A DNA stretch of 64,000 nt from Bacteroidales bacterium (lineage in GTDB: Bacteria; Bacteroidota; Bacteroidia; Bacteroidales; F082), in assembly GCA_017548125.1 (NCBI GenBank), contig JAFYNK010000012.1, positions 1 to 64,000 on the forward strand, in the 5' to 3' direction. The notes beneath the pieces are model-generated. The model did not search any database. It saw nothing but the letters and a program-made list of their open reading frames with translations, and was not told the origin of the DNA. Position numbers and translations under genes: made by a program. Positions 24,755 to 35,400 of the stretch are shown piece by piece. Each line of letters begins with the position of its first letter. Position 1 is the stretch's first letter.

Positions 24755-26350
24755 TTAACTATTTAATGAAACAATATATGCATTTAAGTAATATGTTACA
24801 AAATTAAGAAAATGTGTCGTACCATTTACTTCATCGCCTGCGCTGACTTCATTTATTTTATGAGCATTTGGAACATTATAAATTGAACCAATATTATATC
24901 GAAGAGAATTATATCTTGCTGCGGTTAATGTTTTACTAGAATCTGACATTAATGTATTTTGTATTGAAAGATAATTTTCATTCCAATCATTATTTCCTCC
25001 AGCAACTCTAGCTTCACTTACTTTATAAACTAAATCATTCCATACTTTCCATTTAAAATTTGATACAGCAGTTCCATTATAGCAAGCATTATATGCTGCT
25101 TGTGTCTCTGACTTAGTTGCTGGATATGGATTTGCAGTTGAGTTTGCATTATCCCAGTCCCATTGAGTAATCGAAAATCCCTCAGTAGAACGAGAATAAC
25201 TCCCCATAAAATAAGTTGTAGTATCAACATATCTATAAATTGATAATTCAATTGTATAATTTGTTCCAGGAGAAAGATTTCCTACAGTAACATCTACACT
25301 TCCTGTGACACCAGCATTTATGGTTTGATTTGTTCGTCCAGCTTCTGTTCCATTAAGATAAGCAACCATATATATAATTCTTTGACCAGTATAACTAGAT
25401 GATAAACCAGATATTCGAGCAGTTATACTATTTGTTGTAGCACTTAGATCTGAATATGATGGTCGTGTATAAAAAGAAAGACCGGTACTTAAAATTGTGT
25501 AAGCATAAGAAGTTTCACCAGTTGCAGATCCTCTGCCATTAAGAATATAATCTGTATCGGTTGATAATCCAGTAATTTGAAAAGTCCAATTGGTTCCAGA
25601 TTGATAAGTTAAATTAGTTGGATAATATTTTAATGTTGTTTCAGATTCTTTTCTATACATTGCTTGTAAATATCTATAATTAGAGTCAATTGTAATTTTA
25701 CCATTAACCGTAGTTGTTCCAGTACTTGTTATAGATACATTAGCAGATTGCGGTGGAAGAGTAGAAGAATTTGTCGTGGCCCCAGATGTTGAGTTACTTC
25801 CAGATGAATTAGTAGCAACTAAGACTTCTATATTATATTGTGTATTAGCAGATAAAGATCCAATACTATAATCAACTGTTGCACTATACGACGTATAAGA
25901 ACTTCCAGAATATATCCACGTTGACGAAGAAGATGCTTTCCAACGAAGTCTATAATATGGATAATTTGAATCATATGTAAAAGTAGCACGAATTGCATTA
26001 TGAGATAATGTAGTGGTTGAAAGAGTTATGCTTGGTGCAGGAAGAGAATTTGTTGTGAACTTCGCAGTATTACCATCTGAATCTGTCGTTATTGTAGAAC
26101 TCATTTGTGTAGATGTTCCAGCATAATAATAAACAACTGCTTTAATAGTATATGTTGTATTTGGACTTAAATTACTAAATGTATACTGTGCCCCATATGT
26201 AGCATTTGCGCCTGGACCGCTCACTGTTTCCTTATCAGTACCATTTAAAAACCAATGAGTTGCTCTATCATTATATACATAATTACCAAGCCCATTTAAT
26301 CTTACAGTTAAGGAGGTTGTTGTTTTACTTTTTAATTCTATATACGCCAT
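24755..26350 (-). CDS. Fibronectin type III repeat tail or adhesion protein
   Basis: A 531-residue protein built of about four to five fibronectin-III-like repeats of 85-95 residues. Each has the LSPNTTYTIKAVVYY-type strand (for example GSLSANTQYNIEVLV, GLSTDTDYILNGRG, NLSPGTNYTIELSIY), rich in Ser, Thr and Asn. The last about 130 residues differ (TQWDWDNANSTANPYPATKS onward) and may be the tip that binds the host. It is the last gene of the late operon, after Dit and Tal-like genes, where receptor-binding or fibre proteins usually lie. The start ATG follows GGTGGTGAG. No signal peptide, as expected for a virion protein. Confidence 0.75.
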   Translation of the reverse strand: MAYIELKSKTTTSLTVRLNGLGNYVYNDRATHWFLNGTDKETVSGPGANATYGAQYTFSNLSPNTTYTIKAVVYYYAGTSTQMSSTITTDSDGNTAKFTTNSLPAPSITLSTTTLSHNAIRATFTYDSNYPYYRLRWKASSSSTWIYSGSSYTSYSATVDYSIGSLSANTQYNIEVLVATNSSGSNSTSGATTNSSTLPPQSANVSITSTGTTTVNGKITIDSNYRYLQAMYRKESETTLKYYPTNLTYQSGTNWTFQITGLSTDTDYILNGRGSATGETSYAYTILSTGLSFYTRPSYSDLSATTNSITARISGLSSSYTGQRIIYMVAYLNGTEAGRTNQTINAGVTGSVDVTVGNLSPGTNYTIELSIYRYVDTTTYFMGSYSRSTEGFSITQWDWDNANSTANPYPATKSETQAAYNACYNGTAVSNFKWKVWNDLVYKVSEARVAGGNNDWNENYLSIQNTLMSDSSKTLTAARYNSLRYNIGSIYNVPNAHKINEVSAGDEVNGTTHFLNFVTYYLNAYIVSLNS

Positions 26351-26362
26351 CTACTCACCACC

Positions 26363-29300
26363 TTAACCGAATACTGCTGTTGTTGCTGGTAAACCAACTA
26401 TATTAGCAGCACTAAAAGTAATCGTAGATGGAGTGCTTATTGTAATATTATATTGACTTACAATATTTAAAGCTGAGTTTGTAGAAGTACCAGCTTGTAT
26501 CCATCCAAGAGGATTGTTAGAATAAACATTTGTATTATAAAATTCAAGTCTATTATTTTGCATAACAGTATAATAATTAGAATTATCTGTCGCCATTAGC
26601 ATCCCGCCAATAATATATGGAGAATAAATAGTCTCTCCACTAATAAAAGTTGTTCCAGCTCCAACAAAATCTCCATGTGCTAAAGCATATACACCACTTG
26701 CTGCTCTATCGTAAACAACATTCGTCCATTGATATTCACCATCTCCTCTTAATTGCTGATAACAATAAAAATAATGAGGATATGAGGTACTGTAAGTTGG
26801 CATAACTAACCGCCAACCATCACCAGAGGTTGAAGTAGAAGTTACTTCAGAGGTTGGTTTTGACGGAGCAGAGGAGGTTGCTTTAGCATACCATACCTGA
26901 ACGCTTGATTGAATACTATCTTCCACTGCAGCCAAGGCATCTCCAGCATCATTTAATGCTTGTGTTGCATCAGCTTGAGCATCAGTAATATACCCCTGAG
27001 CCTGTGAGCTAAGATTATCCCACTGAATAACACTATTACTATCTAATGTAACATTACCTTTAATTGTCACATTCCCATTTGTATCAACATGAAAATTCGG
27101 ACCATTTGTAACATCTCCGCCAGCTTTAACCTCACCATTAGAGCCAACATAGAAATTATAATAAGGTGGATCATTATCATCAGGAGCAACTCTAATCCCA
27201 ACACCTTCGATCCAACCACCACCAACAGCCGCGGCAGTTAATGCACCACTAACTTTTGCAGCAGAAAGAGTTCCTGAAAAAGTACCATTAGTGGCATAAA
27301 CAGTTCCAGTAAACTCTCCATTAGTTGCTTTAATAGAGCCATCACCATAAACAATAAACTTATCATTTACATTAATGACTTCATTGTTTACCCCACTATT
27401 AGGCAATTTAATCTTCAACCCATCCCAGGTCAAAGAAAAATAAGCATCTCTCTTAACTTTCGCCAAACCAGACAATGAAGGATTCCCTGTTGGAGTATCC
27501 GGATTCCAATCAGCATCCGCAGTTAACCCATACAAGCCATACTGATCAAACCTAACAAAAGTATTATAATCAACTTGTTGAGTCGAACTATTCTGTGCAT
27601 AAGCATTAATCCCCGTACTATTCCACTGGAACGTTTGCCTCTCACCATTAAAAATCCTAATCGAATTCGTATCCAGCCGCCCAGCAGTAATCACATCAGC
27701 ATTAATTCCATTTGCAGTAATACCAGTTTCCCACGTCTGACCACCATCTTTAGTCAAGACAATTCCATTACTAGTCAACCTTACAATCTCATTCGGATTT
27801 CTCGAATTACTAATACTAATTCCACTATCATCCCATACAACAGCCTGATTCAGCGCATTTTGAATAACTAATTCGTTATTCTTTAAACTATTCTGCATCA
27901 GCACGCCATCAAGAATATAATCTTGACTAATAGCATTAGCAGCCCGCGCATACTCTCCAGAGTGATATTGTAAAGATTGAGTTTCAGCGGCAATCCGCTG
28001 GAATAAATCTTCAAATTGAGTCTTATAATTCTGTACTTCAATTGTATTTTTAGATGGGTCATCTAAATTATAAGAAACTTTAGAAATAACAATTTCTTCT
28101 TTATATGGACGTCCTTTAGAATCCCAGCCAAAGAATTCTGTATCTTCCATATATGTCTTATCACCAATACTAAATACGTAAGGTTCATATTCCTCTATTT
28201 CACTAATTTCAACCACGTTAATTGTATATTTAGTCTGCGGGAAGGCTGAAGTATATAAAACCATTTGAGCATCGAGATAGTAAAGGTCTTCATCATAATA
28301 ATCTTCTGAAATCCAAGTGCCTTCTCTAATATATTTAGAATATTTTTTATAAAACTCTTTAGTTAAAGCTCGCTTTTGTTCATTATATGAATTAAATTGA
28401 TCTGTTAAATATTCTAATCTCGAACCATATGCTACATATAAATCTTTCAAATTAGCAAGAATCTCATCATAAGTATCTATAACAGCATTATTATATTGCT
28501 GTTTAGTAACTAAATCTCTTAAATATTCAAACTTAGCCAATTCTTCAGGAGTATAATTTGAATATCCAGTAGCCTCTATATCTTGAACCAGCTTTGATAA
28601 TGCTTCCTGCGCCTCGCTATCTTGATTTTCCAAAATTAATAAACTATTATCAACACTTTCAAAAGCAAATTTTAACTCCGCTTTTTCTGTCGTAACATCT
28701 GCTAAAATCTTATTAATATTATGTAAATTAGGTAATAATGCAATTCCTGTTTTATCTGCCGATCCATATAAATCTTTGTTCAATTCCACTTCATCAATCA
28801 AACCATGATTAATAAAATATTGAAAATTAAATATCATATTTTCGCCAGATGGATTCAGCGCCGCCTTCTGAATAGAACAAGAACCATCTTTAGCAAATTC
28901 ATTAGAATTTTGTTCAACGATTAATTTAGTTGTAATCTCATCAGAAATAACACTTCTTACAATAGACTTTAAATTAATTCCATATCTAAAACCGACAGGA
29001 TTATCTTTTCCAACATATTCTTTAAAAGCTACTTTTTTTGATGCTTTTCTCTCATATAAACCACTTACTGAACTACTTGTATTAATAATCCATTTCTCAT
29101 TATCATAATAATCTTCACTCTGTGGCGTCCCCGTAATAAAAGAATAATAAGTTTTACCTTCTTTCCTTGTAGTATCTTCGGTCAATTCATAATAAGTTAA
29201 AATAGCACCGTAATCATCATGTTCAACAATAAATTTTGCCCAACACTCAAATTTTTCACAAATAGTTTGAATTAAATTGAAATAATTACTTTTACTTCCT

Positions 29301-31192
29301 TCAATCATAGTAATTTTTTCTGTTGAAGAAGGATAATAAGGAGTAAAACCATTGTCGTTATATTGAATTGCAGTGTATTCTAAATCACCAACAGAATTAA
29401 TTGTATTATCTATCTGACTTGCTGTGAAGAAATAATATTTTTCTCTAATAATAGTATCTGCGGTTGTCTGTAAATCTGGAATAATAAGGTCTCCGTTTGC
29501 ATCTAATAATTTCTTAAAACACAAAGCTTTAGACATACTATATGTTCCGTTGCCATATAAATAAAAAGTAATATTAGTATAAGTATCTACCAAATTAGTA
29601 TAAGAAATAGTTCTTCTAACCTTTCCAAATAAAGTTAAATATCCTTCTTGGTCTACTGTCCCAGGTCCAGTAAATTCAATTAATAAATCATTCGCCGCGC
29701 CATGCTCATCTACTTCTTCTGCATACACAGCCGCGCGCACTGCGGCAAGTGTGGGATCATCAGCGCTATCCATTTGCAACATTAATACAAAAGTATCTTC
29801 ATCACTTGCTACCATTTCTGTTAATAATTTTCTATTATTAAAAAATCCGGTATTGTAACAAGTTTCATTTTTATAATAAGTAGTACCAGAAACAAGCGTT
29901 TCTGTTGGTCTAACTAGCATATATCTTTCATTACTTATATAATAAACTCTTTTTCCTGCTGCATGAGCAGTCTGTGCGGCTTCAAAAGATTCATATGCAA
30001 CCCAACCAGGTGTTAAATCCATTTGAAGACTCATCTGCCCATTTAATCCACCAGCAGTAGGAAGATAAACATTAATGTCATCATTATAACTACCCCATCC
30101 GTTTGTTTCTAAAAATGCTTCTGTATTAACCAATAAATTCTGAATTTCAGCAATAGAAGCATATTCAGTTTCTTTATAGCAATAATATTTTGTATTATTT
30201 TTCATATATGAAGTGCAATATTTATCTATTTCGGTAAGATAAATGCTTTCTTGCATATTATAAATCTTTTTACCAAAATATGAGGACATATTTAATTGTA
30301 ATTCATCTAAAAGTGCGGCAGTAGTCCCATAAAAACTTGGTAAATTACCCGCAGTATATGACCAATTTGGACTATTTATAATAAAACCATGGTCATCCAA
30401 TGCATAATGACTATCATCTACAAAGAAAAATTGAATAGGATTTTCTTTATTAATAAAACTTGAATAAAAAATATAAATAGTAGAATTAGCAGGAATAGTT
30501 CTTGTTTCATCTTTTTGGACAGTAACTCCGTCATATTCAAAATCTTGTAAACATTTTGCAGTTATTGAGCTGGTAATTGTATATAAATATAATCCTTCTT
30601 TAGTGGTTTGAATAATAGCATCACTATCATTTTCCCCATTACCAATAGGAGCCACTTCCCAATCGCTTTCTGCTAAAATTTTTTCTCCAAGTTGAACAGC
30701 AGTCCCTAAATTATTCTCTAATTCAGTATTTAACTCAACTTCATAACCATTTCTTCCTAACTCAGTTAAATAAATATCTTCACAAGTATAACTAAAAATA
30801 TACTTCTCACTATTCTCTTCTTTTTGTTTAATAACAAATTCATGCCATTCATCATCATAGAAAAGTTTTACTCTCCTTTCATTCACCAATAAGTTAATAA
30901 AAGGATTCTGTTTAAACTCTTCATCTTCATAATCCCAGTATTTAAAAGCAATAGAAAAAGTTAATGTCTTTTTCCCATTAATCTCTAATTTTAATTCTGG
31001 GTCAAAGGCGCGAATTGGTGTATCCATAGTATCTGAACCAATGATTGCAATACAATTCTCACTATTCCAAGTATTACGAATTGTATCAGAGGGTAATGGC
31101 TCTGTTACAACAATATCTTGACCTCCGCGCCGAACTAAATAAGAAGTTTCATCTTCCCATAAAGTTATTTTGTAAGGTTTATTAAACTCCAT
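26363..31192 (-). CDS. Tail-associated baseplate/tip protein (Tal-like), very large
   Basis: A 1609-residue protein. The N-terminus (YKITLWEDETSYLVRR...KKTLTFSIAFKYWDYED) fits the Tal or prophage-endopeptidase-type tail proteins that cap the tail tube below Dit. A long middle part is mixed, with a helical coil near residues 840-1000. After about residue 1180 come segments of the GINADVITAGRLDTNSIRIF type and repeats such as GDGSIKATNGEFTGTVYATN then GTFSGTLSAAK, typical of trimeric beta-helical tail fibres. The end is beta-rich. I see no obvious peptidase or lysozyme motif by eye. It follows Dit in the operon with AAGGAGGAG before the start. Confidence 0.8.
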   Translation of the reverse strand: MEFNKPYKITLWEDETSYLVRRGGQDIVVTEPLPSDTIRNTWNSENCIAIIGSDTMDTPIRAFDPELKLEINGKKTLTFSIAFKYWDYEDEEFKQNPFINLLVNERRVKLFYDDEWHEFVIKQKEENSEKYIFSYTCEDIYLTELGRNGYEVELNTELENNLGTAVQLGEKILAESDWEVAPIGNGENDSDAIIQTTKEGLYLYTITSSITAKCLQDFEYDGVTVQKDETRTIPANSTIYIFYSSFINKENPIQFFFVDDSHYALDDHGFIINSPNWSYTAGNLPSFYGTTAALLDELQLNMSSYFGKKIYNMQESIYLTEIDKYCTSYMKNNTKYYCYKETEYASIAEIQNLLVNTEAFLETNGWGSYNDDINVYLPTAGGLNGQMSLQMDLTPGWVAYESFEAAQTAHAAGKRVYYISNERYMLVRPTETLVSGTTYYKNETCYNTGFFNNRKLLTEMVASDEDTFVLMLQMDSADDPTLAAVRAAVYAEEVDEHGAANDLLIEFTGPGTVDQEGYLTLFGKVRRTISYTNLVDTYTNITFYLYGNGTYSMSKALCFKKLLDANGDLIIPDLQTTADTIIREKYYFFTASQIDNTINSVGDLEYTAIQYNDNGFTPYYPSSTEKITMIEGSKSNYFNLIQTICEKFECWAKFIVEHDDYGAILTYYELTEDTTRKEGKTYYSFITGTPQSEDYYDNEKWIINTSSSVSGLYERKASKKVAFKEYVGKDNPVGFRYGINLKSIVRSVISDEITTKLIVEQNSNEFAKDGSCSIQKAALNPSGENMIFNFQYFINHGLIDEVELNKDLYGSADKTGIALLPNLHNINKILADVTTEKAELKFAFESVDNSLLILENQDSEAQEALSKLVQDIEATGYSNYTPEELAKFEYLRDLVTKQQYNNAVIDTYDEILANLKDLYVAYGSRLEYLTDQFNSYNEQKRALTKEFYKKYSKYIREGTWISEDYYDEDLYYLDAQMVLYTSAFPQTKYTINVVEISEIEEYEPYVFSIGDKTYMEDTEFFGWDSKGRPYKEEIVISKVSYNLDDPSKNTIEVQNYKTQFEDLFQRIAAETQSLQYHSGEYARAANAISQDYILDGVLMQNSLKNNELVIQNALNQAVVWDDSGISISNSRNPNEIVRLTSNGIVLTKDGGQTWETGITANGINADVITAGRLDTNSIRIFNGERQTFQWNSTGINAYAQNSSTQQVDYNTFVRFDQYGLYGLTADADWNPDTPTGNPSLSGLAKVKRDAYFSLTWDGLKIKLPNSGVNNEVINVNDKFIVYGDGSIKATNGEFTGTVYATNGTFSGTLSAAKVSGALTAAAVGGGWIEGVGIRVAPDDNDPPYYNFYVGSNGEVKAGGDVTNGPNFHVDTNGNVTIKGNVTLDSNSVIQWDNLSSQAQGYITDAQADATQALNDAGDALAAVEDSIQSSVQVWYAKATSSAPSKPTSEVTSTSTSGDGWRLVMPTYSTSYPHYFYCYQQLRGDGEYQWTNVVYDRAASGVYALAHGDFVGAGTTFISGETIYSPYIIGGMLMATDNSNYYTVMQNNRLEFYNTNVYSNNPLGWIQAGTSTNSALNIVSQYNITISTPSTITFSAANIVGLPATTAVFG

Positions 31193-31201
31193 TACTCCTC
31201 C

Positions 31202-32341
31202 TTAAAAATAATAATACTTATAATCAATACTGCCTAACCATTTACTTGTTGTTGCAGTAGAAAAATCAGTAATAACCATTGGCATTAAAACAGGTTCTTC
31301 TGTTGGTTTTATCTTGAAGAAATCTCCATCTGTAATATATTTATTATAAATTGTACCAGTTGATTCAATTGAAGTTACATTATCATTATTATCAAAAGTA
31401 TATTTAACTCCTTCAATCAAATTTAATTTACTATTAATACAAATTCCATTATCTCCAGTAAATAAATTAAAATTCGCTACTGTCATCTTTCCAAAATAAT
31501 CGCTATTACTAGCTCCTAATACGCAACCGGGAAATTGACCAGATTCAAAATAAATATATAACTTAAAAGACGTATCTATATCTCCTGCATTATACACTAA
31601 AATATTTCCAGGAGAAAGATATTTTGTAGTATTATTTTCTTCAACTTCAAAATTATAATCATCAATAGTATACGTAACTTCAGTACCACCGCTTGTGACG
31701 GTTTTCGTAGTATCACTTCTAATTAATCGACTTGAATCTTCCCAGTCATATAAATTATAATAAGCATCTTCAGCATAACTATTATTCATAGAACCCCATG
31801 ATGGTACGGTATCCAATGTATATTCATCTATAAATTTGTATCTACTATTTGCATATGGAACATATGTTATAAACGAAAGCTGTCCTTCTCCCTTATAAAT
31901 CCTTAATCCTGAAACAGGTATAGCTGGATTATATAATTCGTCTTTTGTATGAATATCATCTGCAAAAAGAGAAGGCGGTTCATTGAAACATATATATTTC
32001 AAATTTGGTGTTCCAATACTTTTTACTTTAAAAACTTTATATGGAAGCTCATCAAAAATTAAATCATGAATTTTTTTATCTCCAAATAAAGTCTTAATTC
32101 TTTTTATTTGATCATCAGTTAAATGGTCATAAGCAATAGAAAAACTCATTTGTCTTTGAGTAAAATAAGTTCCAAAAAAGAAAGTTCCATCTGCTCCAGG
32201 TATTTGGGTTGTTTTATCTTGAATTGAAGGAAATAAATTTTCATTATACCTATTTCCTTCACTCGTTCTAACAATTCCTAACTCTGAAGAATGAACCCCG
32301 TCAAATTGGAAACCTATAAAATCTCCTTTTAACTCGCTCAT
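31202..32341 (-). CDS. Distal tail protein (Dit-like)
   Basis: A 379-residue protein. It begins with GDFIGFQFDGVHSSELGIVR, the characteristic opening of distal tail proteins, and continues with IPGADGTFFFGTYFTQRQMS and a ring-forming beta-sandwich N-terminal domain (about 1-130). The C-terminal half is larger than in minimal Dit, so an extra carbohydrate-binding-like module is possible. It sits between the tape measure gene and the Tal-like gene, the standard order. Forms the hexameric ring at the tail tip. Confidence 0.85.
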   Translation of the reverse strand: MSELKGDFIGFQFDGVHSSELGIVRTSEGNRYNENLFPSIQDKTTQIPGADGTFFFGTYFTQRQMSFSIAYDHLTDDQIKRIKTLFGDKKIHDLIFDELPYKVFKVKSIGTPNLKYICFNEPPSLFADDIHTKDELYNPAIPVSGLRIYKGEGQLSFITYVPYANSRYKFIDEYTLDTVPSWGSMNNSYAEDAYYNLYDWEDSSRLIRSDTTKTVTSGGTEVTYTIDDYNFEVEENNTTKYLSPGNILVYNAGDIDTSFKLYIYFESGQFPGCVLGASNSDYFGKMTVANFNLFTGDNGICINSKLNLIEGVKYTFDNNDNVTSIESTGTIYNKYITDGDFFKIKPTEEPVLMPMVITDFSTATTSKWLGSIDYKYYYF

Positions 32342-32365
32342 TTTATCTTACCTCCTTGATAAGGG

Positions 32366-32396
32366 CTTATAGATAGATTTATTATCTATCTATAAG
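32366..32396 (-). other. Long perfect hairpin between tape measure and Dit genes
   Basis: Thirteen-base-pair inverted repeat CTTATAGATAGAT / ATCTATCTATAAG (32366-32378 and 32384-32396) with a 5-base loop and no T tract, so probably not a terminator. It lies just upstream of the AAGGAGG... tape measure stop side, between 32341 and 32427, and contains GATA tetramer repeats. It could be an mRNA processing or stability element. Confidence 0.5.
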
Positions 32397-32426
32397 TATC
32401 CTTATCTGTCTATCTATACAACCTTT

Positions 32427-35400
32427 TTATCTTAAGAGATTAATTCTGTTTACGTTTCTGTACATACTATCTTGATAAATAATTTGTTTAACTTTGTTGG
32501 CAGCAGCTTCAACATCATAATCATTAGCAATTTGGTCTACATTAATATCTACATTGATATAAGTATCACCAACTGTTTGCTGATTTGAGCTAGAACCAAG
32601 ATTACCAATCATATCAGTCAGCCGCAAGAAGGCTTGGGTCTGTCCAGCATTGAGTACATATTCAGGACGAGATGGTGTCCCATCAAGCCAAGCAAGACCA
32701 GTTCCTTCGACTAAACCACCTGTCTTAAATTGACCATTCCATTTTCTGAATACATATTCCCAAGTGGTATCATCTCGAGGGCCTTTATATTGAGAAACTG
32801 ATGTATCATGAGCAAGTTTATAGTCTCTTTGACCAGCAAGTTTAAAAGCTTCTTTCCAGTCTTTTTTAGCTATTGCTTCATTAATTTTTTCTTGGTAATC
32901 TCTAATATTTGGATCATAATTCTTGTTACCTTTATTGTATTCATTCCAAGCAGTTTGCCAATTATTACCATAACCTGCAAATCTTCTATAAACATATTTA
33001 AATGAATCTTGTTCGTTATAAGCTTTGCCAGTTTCACTAATTTTAGCATCTCTTTTTTTAGCATAAGCAAAGGCTTCATCAAAACGACCTCTATCCATTG
33101 CTTCTTGCATTAATGTCATATATCCACCAGCAGTTGTTGGCTCAGGTAAATTGCCCACACTTGCTTCATATAATTGTTTTGCTTTGGATTCGAGCAAGCT
33201 ATCGCCATGAGATGCACTTTGATCTTTAGCAGTGCCTCTTTCACCACTAGAGGTTAAACTTCCAGTTGCCTTTGCATAAGCTGAGGCAGCCTGAGAACCA
33301 TAAGTCATTTTTGCATTTGCTCTTGCTGGGTCATCTGCCTTTAATTTAGAAATTTTTAAATCTCTATAACCTTCATACATAGCAGCTTCTTCCCAGTTTT
33401 GATTCTTTATTGCTTCATTAATTTTAGCTTGCCAATCTATACCTGTTCCTGCAATTAAATATCCTTCTTCATCTTTTTTACCATAAATTTGTTCTTCGTT
33501 ATACCCAATATCATTAATTTGTCCTAATTGATAAGAATCAGAAAAACCAGTTGTTGCCCACCCTTCTTCAGGATGTTCATTAATATAAGCGTTTCTTGCT
33601 TCTTCAGCTTGTCTGAACTGCTCCGCACTTGTAGCATTCATCATCTGAGTCATATAACCGCCTTTATTTAGATTCCTTTCAGAGTTTACTAACTCATCCT
33701 TTGCATATTTTTCCGCAACAAGAGTGGCTATTTCACTTAAATAAGCATTCCTTGAGGCCACGGATTTTTTCCAATAATCTTCATTATTTGTAATAAGTAA
33801 ACTATATAATTCACTATCTTCAACCAAGAATCCATCTTTAGTTCCGGCTTCAACAATTTCTAAAGCTCTTTGTGCGAAATATCCAATTTTTGTTTGGAAA
33901 TCTAATACACCTTGTAGCAGCTCAACTTGTCTTTCTCTTTGTTTTGCGGCCTCTTCATTTTGCTCCTGCATATTATTTAATGCTTGGTCTACTAATTCAT
34001 CATTAAATTCTTCTCTTTCTTCTTTAAGCTCTTTTTCTAATTGTTTAATAGCAAGAGCATTACCGCCGGTTGTATCCATCTTCAAGTAAGCAAGACGTCT
34101 TTCTTTTTCAGTTAAGTCTTCTTTCTTGCGTTCATTATTGCGGTCTTGCCGCATTTTTTCTATGTTGCGGCTAATTGCTTCATGTAAGTCATTTGCAGCA
34201 TCATTGATGGCTTGATTGGTTTTTTCTTGAAGGTCTATTTGTTGTTGTTCACGTTCAATTAATTTATCTAATACTTGGTCTTGTAGTTCTTGATTTGCTT
34301 TGGCTCCGCGCTCTCTAATTTCTGCAATTTCATCATAGATATCATCAAGTGCATCTTCGGCTTCTTGAATTTGGTCTTGAATTTCTTCTAACTTATTAAT
34401 ATATTCTTCAATTTTATTACCAGTCTCTTCATCAGTAACTGCATTAATCTTATCCCATTCAATCTCAATGGTTTGGTCTTGCCAGTTATAATGAGCATAT
34501 TGAGTATAATCTTTGTACTTTTCTTCAGTAGCTACAATATCATGTTTTCGAGCCTCGAACATTTTTTCTTGAAGTTTTCTTTGTTGTTCAAGATTATAGA
34601 GTTCGGCTTTAGAAATTTGAGCTAAAGTTTTGCCGAGTGGGATACGTTCTTTTTGATAACGGTTATATTGTTTTTCAAGTTTTTCACGGGTTCGAAGTTC
34701 TGCATTGATGTCTTGAGTTAGATTGTAGAGGTGATCGAAAGAGTTTTCCCATTTTTCAGCATCATTTGCGGCCTTTTCTGTATTATTTGCAGCAGTTTTT
34801 GAAGCAGAAGCATTACTATTTTTATTTGAAGAAGAACTACGAGATGATCCAGAGGTTCCACTTCTTTGTCCCACGGGAATAACCACAACACCTTTTTTAG
34901 CTTCTTGTACACCTGATGTTATGGCACCACCAACTGCACTTCCTAATTTTTTCTTTTTATTTGAAGTAGCAAAACGTGGACGGGTAATTGAGCGTCTTCT
35001 TCCAGAAAGAATTTTTTTAGTTTCTTCTGCGGTATAAATAGTATCTCCTTTTCCAACATAATCTAAAGATGGTCCGGCGGTACCTGTTATATAATATCCA
35101 CCATCGGCCAATTGATGCAACTCTGGACCTTCTTCTCCAGTTAGAGCAATACGACTAGAAGGGGCAGTTTTTATACCTTTTGCAAGTCCATCGCGTATAT
35201 AATTAACAGTATTTGTCACCCAATTTCCTGCTTTACTACCTAAAGATTTACCAGTATTTTTTGTTGCACGAAGTCCTCCCGCAAAAGTTCCACCAACTCT
35301 TACTGTTGCTCCCCAAGAGGTATTAGATATTGTACGCAACATATTAAGAATACCAGAAAGTCCAGTTTGTATAAAGTTTAAGACAACTGTTTTTGAAGGA

